Source of the DNA: Candidatus Sulfuritelmatomonas gaucii
Lineage (GTDB): Bacteria; Acidobacteriota; Terriglobia; Terriglobales; Acidobacteriaceae
Length of the DNA: 64,000 nt
Reading direction: 5' to 3'
Assembly: GCA_900290245.1 (NCBI GenBank)
Contig: OKRB01000001.1
Span: 1-64,000, forward strand
Every line of letters starts with the position of its first letter. Positions within the stretch are counted from its first letter, which is position 1. Below are positions 8,334 through 15,268 of this stretch, one piece after another. The position numbers and the translations under genes are program-made. The notes beneath the pieces are model-generated. The model was not told the origin of the DNA. It searched no databases and saw only the letters and a list, made by a program, of their open reading frames with translations.

Positions 8334-8405
8334 CCAGTTCGTAGTTCTTAGTTGCGATCGTCTCAGACGGGAACTGAAGACAGTGAACTAAGAACTATGA
8401 ACTGG
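8334..8405. repeat. 20-bp inverted repeat between cysH and the tauE-like gene
   Basis: Arm 8334-8353 (CCAGTTCGTAGTTCTTAGTT) pairs with 8386-8405 with one mismatch around a 32-nt loop. The distal arm covers the cysH stop codon. There is no T-run, so it is not a classical terminator; it may be an mRNA 3'-protecting hairpin, an attenuator, or a small repetitive element. Confidence 0.8.
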
Positions 8406-9090
8406 CAGCTTCTATGTGGATTCCGCACTCGACCTTGCGCCCTCCCCATCGGCCCGACCGCGGGTCGTTGGGATCGAGCGGCAGCGTGGTACACGGCTCG
8501 CAGCCGATGGAGGTGTAGCCGCGCTCATACAGCGGCAGCAAGGGAATCTGAAGCTGCTCGCACGCGTACCACACGTCGCGCGTTGTCCATTCGGCAAGCG
8601 GCGCAAGTTTCAACACCTGCTTGCCGCCTGGCAGGGCAAACTTCGCGCGCTCTTCCAGAGCCGTGCGGCTGCGCGCCTGCTCGCGACGCAGGCCGGTAAG
8701 CCAAACGCGATACTGCGCCACCGCCTTGAACAACGGCTCAACTTTGCGCAGCCCGCAGCAGCGGTCGGGCGCGCTTTGATACAGCAGGCCGTGTTCGGCC
8801 TCTTGCTCGGCGACTGTTTTTTCCGGCAGCAGGGTGGTCAGATTCAGTCCCCACTCACGCGCAATGCGATCGCGATAGGCGTAAGTTTCGGCAAAGTGGT
8901 AACCGGTGTCGAGGAAAAGAATCGGGATCTGCGGCTCAACTTCGATAGCAAGTTTCGTCAGCAGCACGTCTTCGGCCTGGAAGCTGCAAGTCAGGCAAAC
9001 ATCGCCTGTGCCCGTCACTTCGCGCACCAGCACTGCACGCACCGCATCCAATTTGAGATTCACTTCTGCGCCAATCTCCGCAATGCTCAT
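8395..9090 (-). CDS. cysH: CysH, assimilatory APS reductase (iron-sulfur type)
   Basis: Reduces adenosine 5'-phosphosulfate to sulfite and AMP with thioredoxin. The 231-residue protein has the PP-loop-fold block CSFQAEDVLLTKL (residues 35-47), the cluster ligands RCCGLRKVEPL (C111, C112) and CEPC (C197, C200), and the catalytic C-terminal ECGIH (C222). The CC...CxxC set marks the [4Fe-4S] APS reductases and is absent from PAPS reductases. That implies no APS kinase is needed, which fits the decayed kinase-like tail of the neighbouring CysN. Its ATG overlaps the cysN stop (TAATG). Confidence 0.93.
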   Translation of the reverse strand: MSIAEIGAEVNLKLDAVRAVLVREVTGTGDVCLTCSFQAEDVLLTKLAIEVEPQIPILFLDTGYHFAETYAYRDRIAREWGLNLTTLLPEKTVAEQEAEHGLLYQSAPDRCCGLRKVEPLFKAVAQYRVWLTGLRREQARSRTALEERAKFALPGGKQVLKLAPLAEWTTRDVWYACEQLQIPLLPLYERGYTSIGCEPCTTLPLDPNDPRSGRWGGRKVECGIHIEAASS

Positions 9091-10835
9091 TACAAACCCG
9101 CCTTTTCTGTTGAAGGAAAAACGCCTGCACGTAGCAGTAACTGATGCACGGCCGCCATCGCGTGCATGGCTTCGCTCGCGTCGAGGGTGATTTCAAATCC
9201 GCCTAGGCTAGCCACCAACGTCGTGTCATCACCTGCACGCACCACAAGCCCTAGCAAGCCGGATTGCGATTGGATCGAGGTGACGGCGTGCAAGAGGTCG
9301 GGCTCGAGCAGGAAAACATCACTTTCGCCGTCGATGCGGCACGTGACCGCGCCTACGGCAAACAGCGAACGCTCGACGGCGTCAATCAACGCGGTGGGGC
9401 CGGATAACTCCAGCACACCGCCGCGATGACCCCAGCGCGCCTCGCGCTCGCCGGCGGTCACGCGTCCCCAGGCAGCCGACTCATCATCTTCGCCTCCGGG
9501 AGCCGACCCAAACGCCGCGGTGATCATCCCTGCTGCAACCGTCGCGTTGGTTTCTGGGTCGATCAGAATGAATGCGCCCATCGAGCGATTTTCGCGATAA
9601 AGATCGACCGCGATCGGACGCAGCAGGCTCAGCGAAACTGCTCCGATATCGTTCATGTGCAGCGTGGGCGCCGGTCCATGCTTGAGCGCGGCCAGATCTA
9701 CACGATGATCGATCGACGAAACGAATGCCGGCACAACGTGGCTGGTGTGTTTCAGCAAGTAGCGGCGGTTTGGCTCGAGCGGACGCCGGTCCATCCATAC
9801 CAGCGAAGCTTTTGCGGCGCGCGCAACCGTTGGCGCATGCTGCGCGCCGGCGATCAAATCGCCGCGGCTGATATCGAGTTCGTGATCGAGCACCAATGTG
9901 ACCGACAATGGCGCTTGAGCTGCCTCGAGGTCGCGGTCAAACGTGACGATGCGTTCCACTCTTGCCGTGCGCCCTGAGGGATACACAGTAACCTCATCGC
10001 CCGGGCGAATCGTTCCCGACGCAATCTGCCCAGCGAACCCGCGAAACGTATTATCGGGCCGCAGCACACGCTGCACCGGGAAACGGAAATGCTCGTTGTG
10101 TGTTTGCCGCGCCGAAGGCAGCGATTCCAGCAATTCGAGCAGCGACGGCCCCGGGTACCAGGGCATCGCACCAGGACTGCTCGCAGCGCGATGCACAACG
10201 TTGTCGCCTTTCAATGCGCTGACAGGGATAAAATGCGCCTCGACCGGCGAGCCGGTGTCCGCCGCGATCTGCTCGAGCACGGTGCGGAAATCCGTCTCGA
10301 TCGCGCCAAATGCCGCCTCGTCGTAGCCGATGAGGTCCATTTTGTTCACGGCCACCAGCACGTGGCGCACGCGCAGCAGCGACGCAATATACGCGTGCCG
10401 CCGCGACTGGATCTGCACGCCCTTGCTTGCGTCGATCAACACGATTGCGGCATCGGCTGTGGATGCCCCTGTGGCCATGTTGCGCGTGTACTGCTCGTGG
10501 CCCGGCGTGTCGGCAATGATGAACTTGCGCCGCGCGGTCGAAAAATAACGGTATGCGACGTCGATCGTGATGCCCTGTTCGCGTTCCGCGCGCAGGCCAT
10601 CGGTCAGCAGCGCGAAATCGATCTGTCCCGGTGCGGTCGTGCCTTTGCCTTCAATTGAGCGCACCTGATCTTCGTAGACTGATTGCGTGTCGTAAAGCAG
10701 CCGGCCTATCAGCGTCGACTTGCCGTCGTCTACACTGCCGGCAGTGGAAAAGCGCAGCAAGTCCTTTTCGCGCTCATGCGTCAAAAACTCGCCGATTTCG
10801 AACTCTCTGTTCTCAAACTCTGCCGTAGTCCCCAA
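9090..10835 (-). CDS. cysN: CysN, sulfate adenylyltransferase GTPase subunit with degenerate CysC-like tail
   Basis: GTPase subunit of ATP sulfurylase; it couples GTP hydrolysis to APS formation by CysD. It has the EF-Tu-like G domain with P-loop GSVDDGKST (residues 33-41), REQGITIDVAYRYF, DTPGHEQYTRNM and NKMD, then the beta-barrel domains. Residues about 468-581 resemble a shortened APS kinase: WGHRGGVLELSG matches the start of CysC and GGFEITLDASEA its end. The Walker A (GLSGSGKST in active enzymes) is missing and the middle is cut by roughly 70 residues. TTG at 10835 was chosen because GGAGG lies 5 nt before it; the open frame runs back to a TTG at 10937, which would overlap cysD by about 56 nt. 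The 5' end lies in a purine-rich repeat. Confidence 0.88.
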   Translation of the reverse strand: MGTTAEFENREFEIGEFLTHEREKDLLRFSTAGSVDDGKSTLIGRLLYDTQSVYEDQVRSIEGKGTTAPGQIDFALLTDGLRAEREQGITIDVAYRYFSTARRKFIIADTPGHEQYTRNMATGASTADAAIVLIDASKGVQIQSRRHAYIASLLRVRHVLVAVNKMDLIGYDEAAFGAIETDFRTVLEQIAADTGSPVEAHFIPVSALKGDNVVHRAASSPGAMPWYPGPSLLELLESLPSARQTHNEHFRFPVQRVLRPDNTFRGFAGQIASGTIRPGDEVTVYPSGRTARVERIVTFDRDLEAAQAPLSVTLVLDHELDISRGDLIAGAQHAPTVARAAKASLVWMDRRPLEPNRRYLLKHTSHVVPAFVSSIDHRVDLAALKHGPAPTLHMNDIGAVSLSLLRPIAVDLYRENRSMGAFILIDPETNATVAAGMITAAFGSAPGGEDDESAAWGRVTAGEREARWGHRGGVLELSGPTALIDAVERSLFAVGAVTCRIDGESDVFLLEPDLLHAVTSIQSQSGLLGLVVRAGDDTTLVASLGGFEITLDASEAMHAMAAVHQLLLRAGVFPSTEKAGL

Positions 10836-10840
10836 CCCAA

Positions 10841-10881
10841 CCTCCGCTTTCTCGCTCCCTTGTTCCCTCGGTCCCTGCCTC
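10841..10881 (-). repeat. Purine-rich AAGGGA-type repeat tract
   Basis: The minus strand reads as degenerate units such as GGGACCGAGGGAACAAGGGA between the cysD stop and the proposed cysN start, and supplies the cysN ribosome-binding site. Similar tracts occur at 25354-25413 (inside lptC-lptA) and 53215-53245. Confidence 0.5.
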
Positions 10882-11838
10882 TCAGAAATACCCTTCCCGT
10901 TTCTTGATCTCCATCGAGCCTTCCTGGTCGTGGTCAATCGCGCGATTCGCCCGCTCTGACGAGCGAAATGAAATCAGCTCCGCAATAATGGCGGGAATGG
11001 TATCAGCGTCAGAGCGAATGGCGCCGGTGCAAGGGCTGCAACCCAGCGAACGCAGCCGGCACTTCACCATCTGTGGCTTCTCGCCGGGCAACGCGACAAA
11101 GCTCTGCTCAACGGGCAACAGCGCCTCGCCACGTACAAACATGGGTCGCTCCTTGGCGAAGTAGAGATCCACGACCGGAATCTTTTCTTCGTGGATGTAT
11201 TGCCACACATCCATCTCCGTCCAGTTTGAGAGCGGAAACACGCGAATGCTTTCGCCGGGATGGATGCGTGCGTTGTAGAGATTCCACAGTTCGGGCCGCT
11301 GGTTTTTCGGATCCCACTGACCGGCCGTATCGCGAAACGAATAGATTCGCTCCTTGGCGCGCGACTTTTCTTCGTCGCGGCGCGCACCGCCAAAGGCCGC
11401 GTCGAAGTTGTAGTGGCGCAACGCATCGAGCAGCGCCTGCGTCTTCAGTAGGCCGCAGCAGCGCTTGGTATCGAGCACAACAGGATTGGTTCCCGCGGCG
11501 ATGGCCGGCTCATTGCGCCACACCAGCAGCTCCGCGCCTACCCGACGCGCCATCGCATCACGAAACGCGAGCATCTCAGCGAACTTGAAGCCAGTATCGA
11601 TGTGCAGCAGTGGGAAGGGAATCGGGGCGGGATAGAAGGCCTTCTGCGCAAGCCGCAGCATCACCGAGGAATCTTTGCCGATGGAGTAAAGCATCACCGG
11701 ACGCTCGAACTCCGACGCGACTTCGCGCAGAATGTGAATGCTCTCCGCCTCAAGCAGGCGAAGGTGGTTGACCCGCGAGGTCGCGGAAATGCTGTGACGT
11801 GGCGGGGACAGGGATAAATCGTTTTCGGCGACCGGCAT
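10882..11838 (-). CDS. cysD: CysD, sulfate adenylyltransferase subunit 2
   Basis: Catalytic subunit of ATP sulfurylase: sulfate + ATP gives APS + PPi. The 318-residue protein has the PP-loop [10 protein letters not shown] (residues 51-60), [13 protein letters not shown], the [18 protein letters not shown] block, [13 protein letters not shown] and the C-terminal [10 protein letters not shown]. All are characteristic of CysD and set it apart from CysH. The ATG is preceded by GAGAGG, which lies inside a small hairpin (11839-11856). First structural gene of the cysDNH operon; transcription is proposed to start about 180 nt upstream, after a Cys-rich leader peptide. Confidence 0.95.
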   Translation of the reverse strand: MPVAENDLSLSPPRHSISATSRVNHLRLLEAESIHILREVASEFERPVMLYSIGKDSSVMLRLAQKAFYPAPIPFPLLHIDTGFKFAEMLAFRDAMARRVGAELLVWRNEPAIAAGTNPVVLDTKRCCGLLKTQALLDALRHYNFDAAFGGARRDEEKSRAKERIYSFRDTAGQWDPKNQRPELWNLYNARIHPGESIRVFPLSNWTEMDVWQYIHEEKIPVVDLYFAKERPMFVRGEALLPVEQSFVALPGEKPQMVKCRLRSLGCSPCTGAIRSDADTIPAIIAELISFRSSERANRAIDHDQEGSMEIKKREGYF

Positions 11839-11856
11839 GATGACCTCTCAGGTATC
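11839..11856 (-). promoter_or_regulatory. Hairpin over the cysD ribosome-binding site
   Basis: The minus-strand sequence GATACCTGAGAGGTCATC can fold as ACCT/AGGT with flanking GAT/ATC, placing the GAGAGG Shine-Dalgarno within loop and stem immediately before the ATG. It could limit cysD translation until upstream translation or structure changes. Weak as a stand-alone stem. Confidence 0.4.
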
Positions 11857-11880
11857 GGGGAGATGCTGAAGGCCGGTGCG

Positions 11881-11924
11881 CACAAAGACAAACCCGGCGT
11901 TCAGCTACGGGTGCGTCTTCTGTG
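11881..11924 (-). promoter_or_regulatory. Leader hairpin between Cys-rich leader peptide and cysD
   Basis: On the minus strand CACAGAAGAC pairs with GTCTTTGTG (nine pairs, one bulged G) and, inside that, ACCCG with CGGGT, leaving an 11-nt loop. It begins 23 nt after the leader-peptide stop. There is no U-run after it, so if it regulates it more likely acts on translation or through Rho than as an intrinsic terminator. Confidence 0.5.
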
Positions 11925-11947
11925 TCTATTGTGCTGAGGAGAAGAGA

Positions 11948-12016
11948 CTAGCGGCGACACCCGTCGAAGATGTTCGACAGGCAACAACAACCGCGGATTT
12001 GCAGGGTGCAAACCAT
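11948..12016 (-). CDS. Cysteine-rich leader peptide of the sulfate-assimilation operon
   Basis: A 22-codon frame, too short for usual gene calling, beginning MVCTLQIRGCCCL and ending DGCRR-stop. Five of 22 residues are Cys (3, 10, 11, 12, 20), with three consecutive Cys codons TGT TGT TGC. The ATG at 12016 lies 10 nt after the -10 TACGAT, so it would be the first AUG of the transcript with almost no leader. An in-frame ATG 12 nt upstream overlaps the -10 element and is unlikely to be transcribed. Polycysteine leader peptides controlling cys operons by ribosome-mediated attenuation are known in actinobacteria. The position ahead of cysD, the Cys run, and the two downstream hairpins suggest the same logic here. 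Expression is inferred, not shown. Confidence 0.7.
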   Translation of the reverse strand: MVCTLQIRGCCCLSNIFDGCRR

Positions 12017-12026
12017 GTGTCGAGTC

Positions 12027-12055
12027 ATCGTAGCAAATCACATTCGCGGGCGCAA
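12027..12055 (-). promoter_or_regulatory. Promoter of the cys leader-cysDNH operon
   Basis: The -10 TACGAT (12032-12027 on the minus strand) is preceded by TGC, giving an extended -10. TTGCGC (12055-12050) sits 17 nt upstream as a partial -35. Confidence 0.6.
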
Positions 12056-12087
12056 GCGAACGAAACCGCGAGCGACGCGTTTCTCGC

Positions 12088-14331
12088 CTATTTCAGCCGC
12101 GCGCCCAGCGGCACCTCTTCGAGAAATCCCGCCAACACGGGCGCGCCGCCTTCAAGCGATGCGGCCAGCAGCATTCCGTTCGACACCAGGCCGCGCATCT
12201 TGCGCGGAGCCAGATTGGCAACGATGACAATCTTTCGGCCAATAAGCTTTTCGGGTTCATAGTATTGCGCAATACCAGCCAAAATCTGCCGCTTCTCATA
12301 ACCGAGGTCGACCTCAAGGCGCAGCAGCTTGTCGGCCTTCGGTACGCGCTCCGCGACCAGGATCTGCGCAACGCACAGGTCGACCTTGGCGAAATCATCG
12401 ATGGTAATCTGCTGCGTCTGCGGCGTGGCAGCCTCTTGACCTTGCGCTGCGGGAGCAGGTGTCACAGGGGGCGCCAGGGGAGCCTCGGCAGGCGCGGGCA
12501 CGGGCGTGGAGTTCAAGCGGCTGCTGGCCAATGGTGTGGGCACCTGGTCGACCTTTGCGGTGTTCAAAGGCTGCTCGGGATTTGCCGGTCCGGCCGCGGT
12601 GGGTGTCAGCTTTTGATGTGCGCGAACTGAGGTTTTGTCTGTGCCAGTTGTGGGGTTCACGGACGTCGCCGCCGGAGCGTGCGAAGGGGCAACGATTTCG
12701 TCTTTGCTCGCGGCCTCGACTGCCGTGCGATTGTTCTGGTCCTCAAGATTCTGCATGCGTTCGATTGCGTCCTTTTCCGCGCGAGGAAACAGCGGCGCAG
12801 GCTCACCGAATTTCGTGCCCGGCTTCAAGCCGCCCCACGCGAGATCCTTCAAGAATCCATTCCCGGCAGCGTCTGCAAGCTCGCCCTGCCCGAGTTGTTG
12901 CCAAACTTTCGCTGCGGCATCGGGCAATATGGGAAACACCAATGCCGTGATGATGCGGATGGCCTCGGCAGCGGTTGCCAGCACGCGCGCCTGCAGCTTC
13001 CTATGGTCGGCGTCGGTTCGATCCACCGGCTTCTTCCAGGGAGCATTGGCCGTCAGGTAGCCGTCGGTCCCGGCCACCAGGAGCCACAGGTTCTTCAAGG
13101 CTTCGGAGAAATCTAGCTCATCAAAAGCTGGACCAAACGAAGCAATTGCGCCCACCGCGCTCGCGCGCAATGCCGCTTCGGCTTGCGTCTCTGCTCCGGC
13201 TTCAGGCACCTCGCCGGCAAAGTACTTGTGCACCATGTTCACTACGCGGCTCACAAGATTGCCGTATCCGTTGGCCAAGTCTCCGTTGTAGCGCTGCACC
13301 AGCGCATCAAACGAGAAGTTGCCATCCTGCCCGAAGGGAATTTCGCGCAGAAGGAAGTACCGCAACGTATCGGCGCCAAGCACGTCCTGCACGGTCTCAG
13401 CCCGCACAATGTTGCCTCGCGACTTCGACATCTTTCCCTGGTCGAAGAGCAGCCAGCCGTTGGCCCGCACCGATCGCGGCACGGGAATGCCGGCCGCCAT
13501 CAGGAACGCCGGCCAGTAGACGCAATGGAAGCGGCTGATCTCTTTACCGATCAGGTGAATGTCCGCCGGCCAGAATTTCCTGAACTTCTCGTCGTCCTCG
13601 GAGCCATATCCAAGAGCAGTAATATAGTTGGCCAGCGCGTCGAGCCAAACATACACCACGTGCTTTTCGTCGCCAGGCACGGGAATGCCCCACGAAAAAC
13701 TGGTGCGGCTCACCGAAAGATCCTTGAGGCCGCTGCGCACAAAGCTGATCACTTCGCGCCGCGTCGACTCCGGCGCCATGAATCCCGGATTCGCCTCGTA
13801 AAACTCCAGCAGCCTGCGCTCAAACGCCGAAAGCTTGAAGAAGTAGTTCTCTTCGCTTACTGTTTCGGTGGGCCGGCCGCAATCGGGGCAGGGCGTACCG
13901 GGAGGGCCGTCAACATACGCTTCATCGGAGACGCAGTATTGCCCCGTGTACGAGCCCTTGTAGATGAATCCACGATCGCGCAGTGTAGCGAACAGCTTCT
14001 GCACGCCGCGCCTGTGGCGCTCCTCTGTGGTGCGAATGAAGTCGTCGTAGGTCAACCCCAGCCGGTCCCATAACCCACGAAATTCCGCCGCAACCTGGGT
14101 CGCGAACTCCTGAGGCGTGCATCCGGCGAGCTTCGCCGATCGCTCAATTTTCTGGCCGTGCTCGTCGGTTCCGGTCAGGAACCACGTCTCGATGCCCAGC
14201 GCCCTCTTGCGTCGCGCAATGGCGTCGCACACGATCGTCGAGTAGGCATGGCCCAGGTGCGGCCGCGCGTTTACGTAGTAAATCGGCGTGGTCAGATAAA
14301 AACGATTTGGATGCGGACTGGTTTCGGTCAT
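12088..14331 (-). CDS. metG: Methionyl-tRNA synthetase with C-terminal tRNA-binding domain
   Basis: Charges tRNA-Met with methionine. The class I HIGH signature is PHLGHAYS (H25, H28) and KMSKS is at about residues 300-304 (GKMSKSRGNIV). A zinc-knuckle motif CPDCGRPTE lies near residue 140, and the alpha-helical anticodon domain follows. The last ~105 residues (IDDFAKVDLCVAQI to the end) are an EMAP-II-like dimerising tRNA-binding domain. Between them, from about residue 530 to 640, lies an unusually long Ala/Pro/Thr-rich, low-complexity linker. 747 residues in all; other MetG proteins with this domain are about 650-680. No SD is obvious; a TAAGAT -10 candidate is about 50 nt upstream. Confidence 0.95.
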   Translation of the reverse strand: MTETSPHPNRFYLTTPIYYVNARPHLGHAYSTIVCDAIARRKRALGIETWFLTGTDEHGQKIERSAKLAGCTPQEFATQVAAEFRGLWDRLGLTYDDFIRTTEERHRRGVQKLFATLRDRGFIYKGSYTGQYCVSDEAYVDGPPGTPCPDCGRPTETVSEENYFFKLSAFERRLLEFYEANPGFMAPESTRREVISFVRSGLKDLSVSRTSFSWGIPVPGDEKHVVYVWLDALANYITALGYGSEDDEKFRKFWPADIHLIGKEISRFHCVYWPAFLMAAGIPVPRSVRANGWLLFDQGKMSKSRGNIVRAETVQDVLGADTLRYFLLREIPFGQDGNFSFDALVQRYNGDLANGYGNLVSRVVNMVHKYFAGEVPEAGAETQAEAALRASAVGAIASFGPAFDELDFSEALKNLWLLVAGTDGYLTANAPWKKPVDRTDADHRKLQARVLATAAEAIRIITALVFPILPDAAAKVWQQLGQGELADAAGNGFLKDLAWGGLKPGTKFGEPAPLFPRAEKDAIERMQNLEDQNNRTAVEAASKDEIVAPSHAPAATSVNPTTGTDKTSVRAHQKLTPTAAGPANPEQPLNTAKVDQVPTPLASSRLNSTPVPAPAEAPLAPPVTPAPAAQGQEAATPQTQQITIDDFAKVDLCVAQILVAERVPKADKLLRLEVDLGYEKRQILAGIAQYYEPEKLIGRKIVIVANLAPRKMRGLVSNGMLLAASLEGGAPVLAGFLEEVPLGARLK

Positions 14332-14419
14332 GTACGGGGCATTTCGTTCGCGCGCGGGGCTAGACAGCAGGATTGGCGGTCTCTCTCCATCTTACGGCAT
14401 AAAAACTGGCTATCAGAGA

Positions 14420-15016
14420 TCACGAGATCCACTGCATGACCGTCCAATTCTGCTTCACCCAGCGCGTACCGTCGTTGGTGAAGGCAACCCAGAAGCCCTC
14501 TCCGCATAATCCGCCGCACCAATGCATAGCATAGACAGTGGCAAGTGTATGGGTGTGGTTAAAATACACTCCGCTGAATGTGTAGAGCGCCGGAGCTCCC
14601 CTGTACTTCTCGGCGATCTCTTTCTCTGGAGGCGTCCCAAATCTCGTCGATTCAAATTCAGCTTGTTCTTTTGGCGAAAGCAGATGAAGCGGCTCTTTAA
14701 AGGCCCATGCCCCCGCGTCGAGTTTCCAGCGTTCGTGGCAGTGAGCATCGAAGTCCGCGAGAACCTCTCTCCCATCCAAAAGGTAATCATCCGGAAAGCG
14801 GATCGCCAGATGCGGATTCGTGCTCCTGGTTGCGTGACGAACCTTCGCATTGGCGGTCTCTGCAGATGGATCGCAGGGCTCATTTGGCCCGACCGGATCA
14901 ACCGTCGCATCAGCAACCAGCCATAGATCGTGCGGCCAACCCGGGCCAGCAGTTTCGCCGACAGGGATAAGGCTGGAGTAGATCTGAAACGAGTCAGCAA
15001 TGCGCTCCGCAGGCAT
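14420..15016 (-). CDS. Hypothetical secreted protein whose signal peptide lies in another frame
   Basis: 198 residues. I recognise no named domain, but the body looks like a real acidobacterial protein: RIADSFQIYSSLIPVGE, LWLVADATVDPV, and a C-terminal YFNHTHTLATVYAMHWCGGL and WVKQNWTVMQWIS. The ATG used here has no ribosome-binding site. The frame stays open upstream only as far as a TGA about 57 nt before this ATG. Just upstream, in another frame, a strong GGGGAGAG site and an ATG (15120) start a 25-codon signal-peptide-like frame that ends at 15043. The simplest reading is a small indel near 15043-15075 that disconnects signal peptide from body, so the gene may be broken or the assembly may contain an error. 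Confidence 0.55.
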   Translation of the reverse strand: MPAERIADSFQIYSSLIPVGETAGPGWPHDLWLVADATVDPVGPNEPCDPSAETANAKVRHATRSTNPHLAIRFPDDYLLDGREVLADFDAHCHERWKLDAGAWAFKEPLHLLSPKEQAEFESTRFGTPPEKEIAEKYRGAPALYTFSGVYFNHTHTLATVYAMHWCGGLCGEGFWVAFTNDGTRWVKQNWTVMQWIS

Positions 15017-15042
15017 TGCATGCGGTTCCGGTCCCTGTGCGA

Positions 15043-15120
15043 TTACTTGACAATCAACGTTGAATCAGGAACAGAATAGACAAGAATGCACAGAATGAAG
15101 CTGACGAGAGTGCGGCTCAT
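15043..15120 (-). pseudogene. Disconnected signal-peptide segment of the 14420-15016 gene
   Basis: Encodes MSRTLVSFILCILVYSVP followed by seven residues and TAA: a short basic start, then a hydrophobic core, as in a Sec signal peptide. GGGGAGAG lies just before the ATG and a -10 TAGAAT at 15165-15170. The downstream body is in the frame beginning one base earlier, so restoring one indel would join them. Confidence 0.5.
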
Positions 15121-15164
15121 GAACTCTCTCCCCAAATCGAGCCTGTAAGGATCTCTTATCTTCG

Positions 15165-15170
15165 ATTCTA
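15165..15170 (-). promoter_or_regulatory. -10 element upstream of the frameshifted secreted-protein gene
   Basis: TAGAAT on the minus strand, about 45 nt before the SD-preceded ATG at 15120. Confidence 0.4.
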
Positions 15171-15268
15171 GTGCGGTTTCAAGTGTGCGGCTAGACAATA
15201 CCCACAGAGGTCGCAACTTCCTGCTCTGTTAAAATAGCCTTGAAAATCAAGGATTTTGAGGCTCTCGC

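Noticed and set aside
10882-10937. CysN start at the TTG at 10937
   Set aside because: It overlaps cysD by about 56 nt, has no ribosome-binding site and encodes Arg-rich sequence; the TTG at 10835 has GGAGG 5 nt upstream.
11839-12026. SAM or other riboswitch in the cysD leader
   Set aside because: The leader does not show the conserved cores of SAM-I type switches that I can recall; the Cys-rich reading frame explains the region better.
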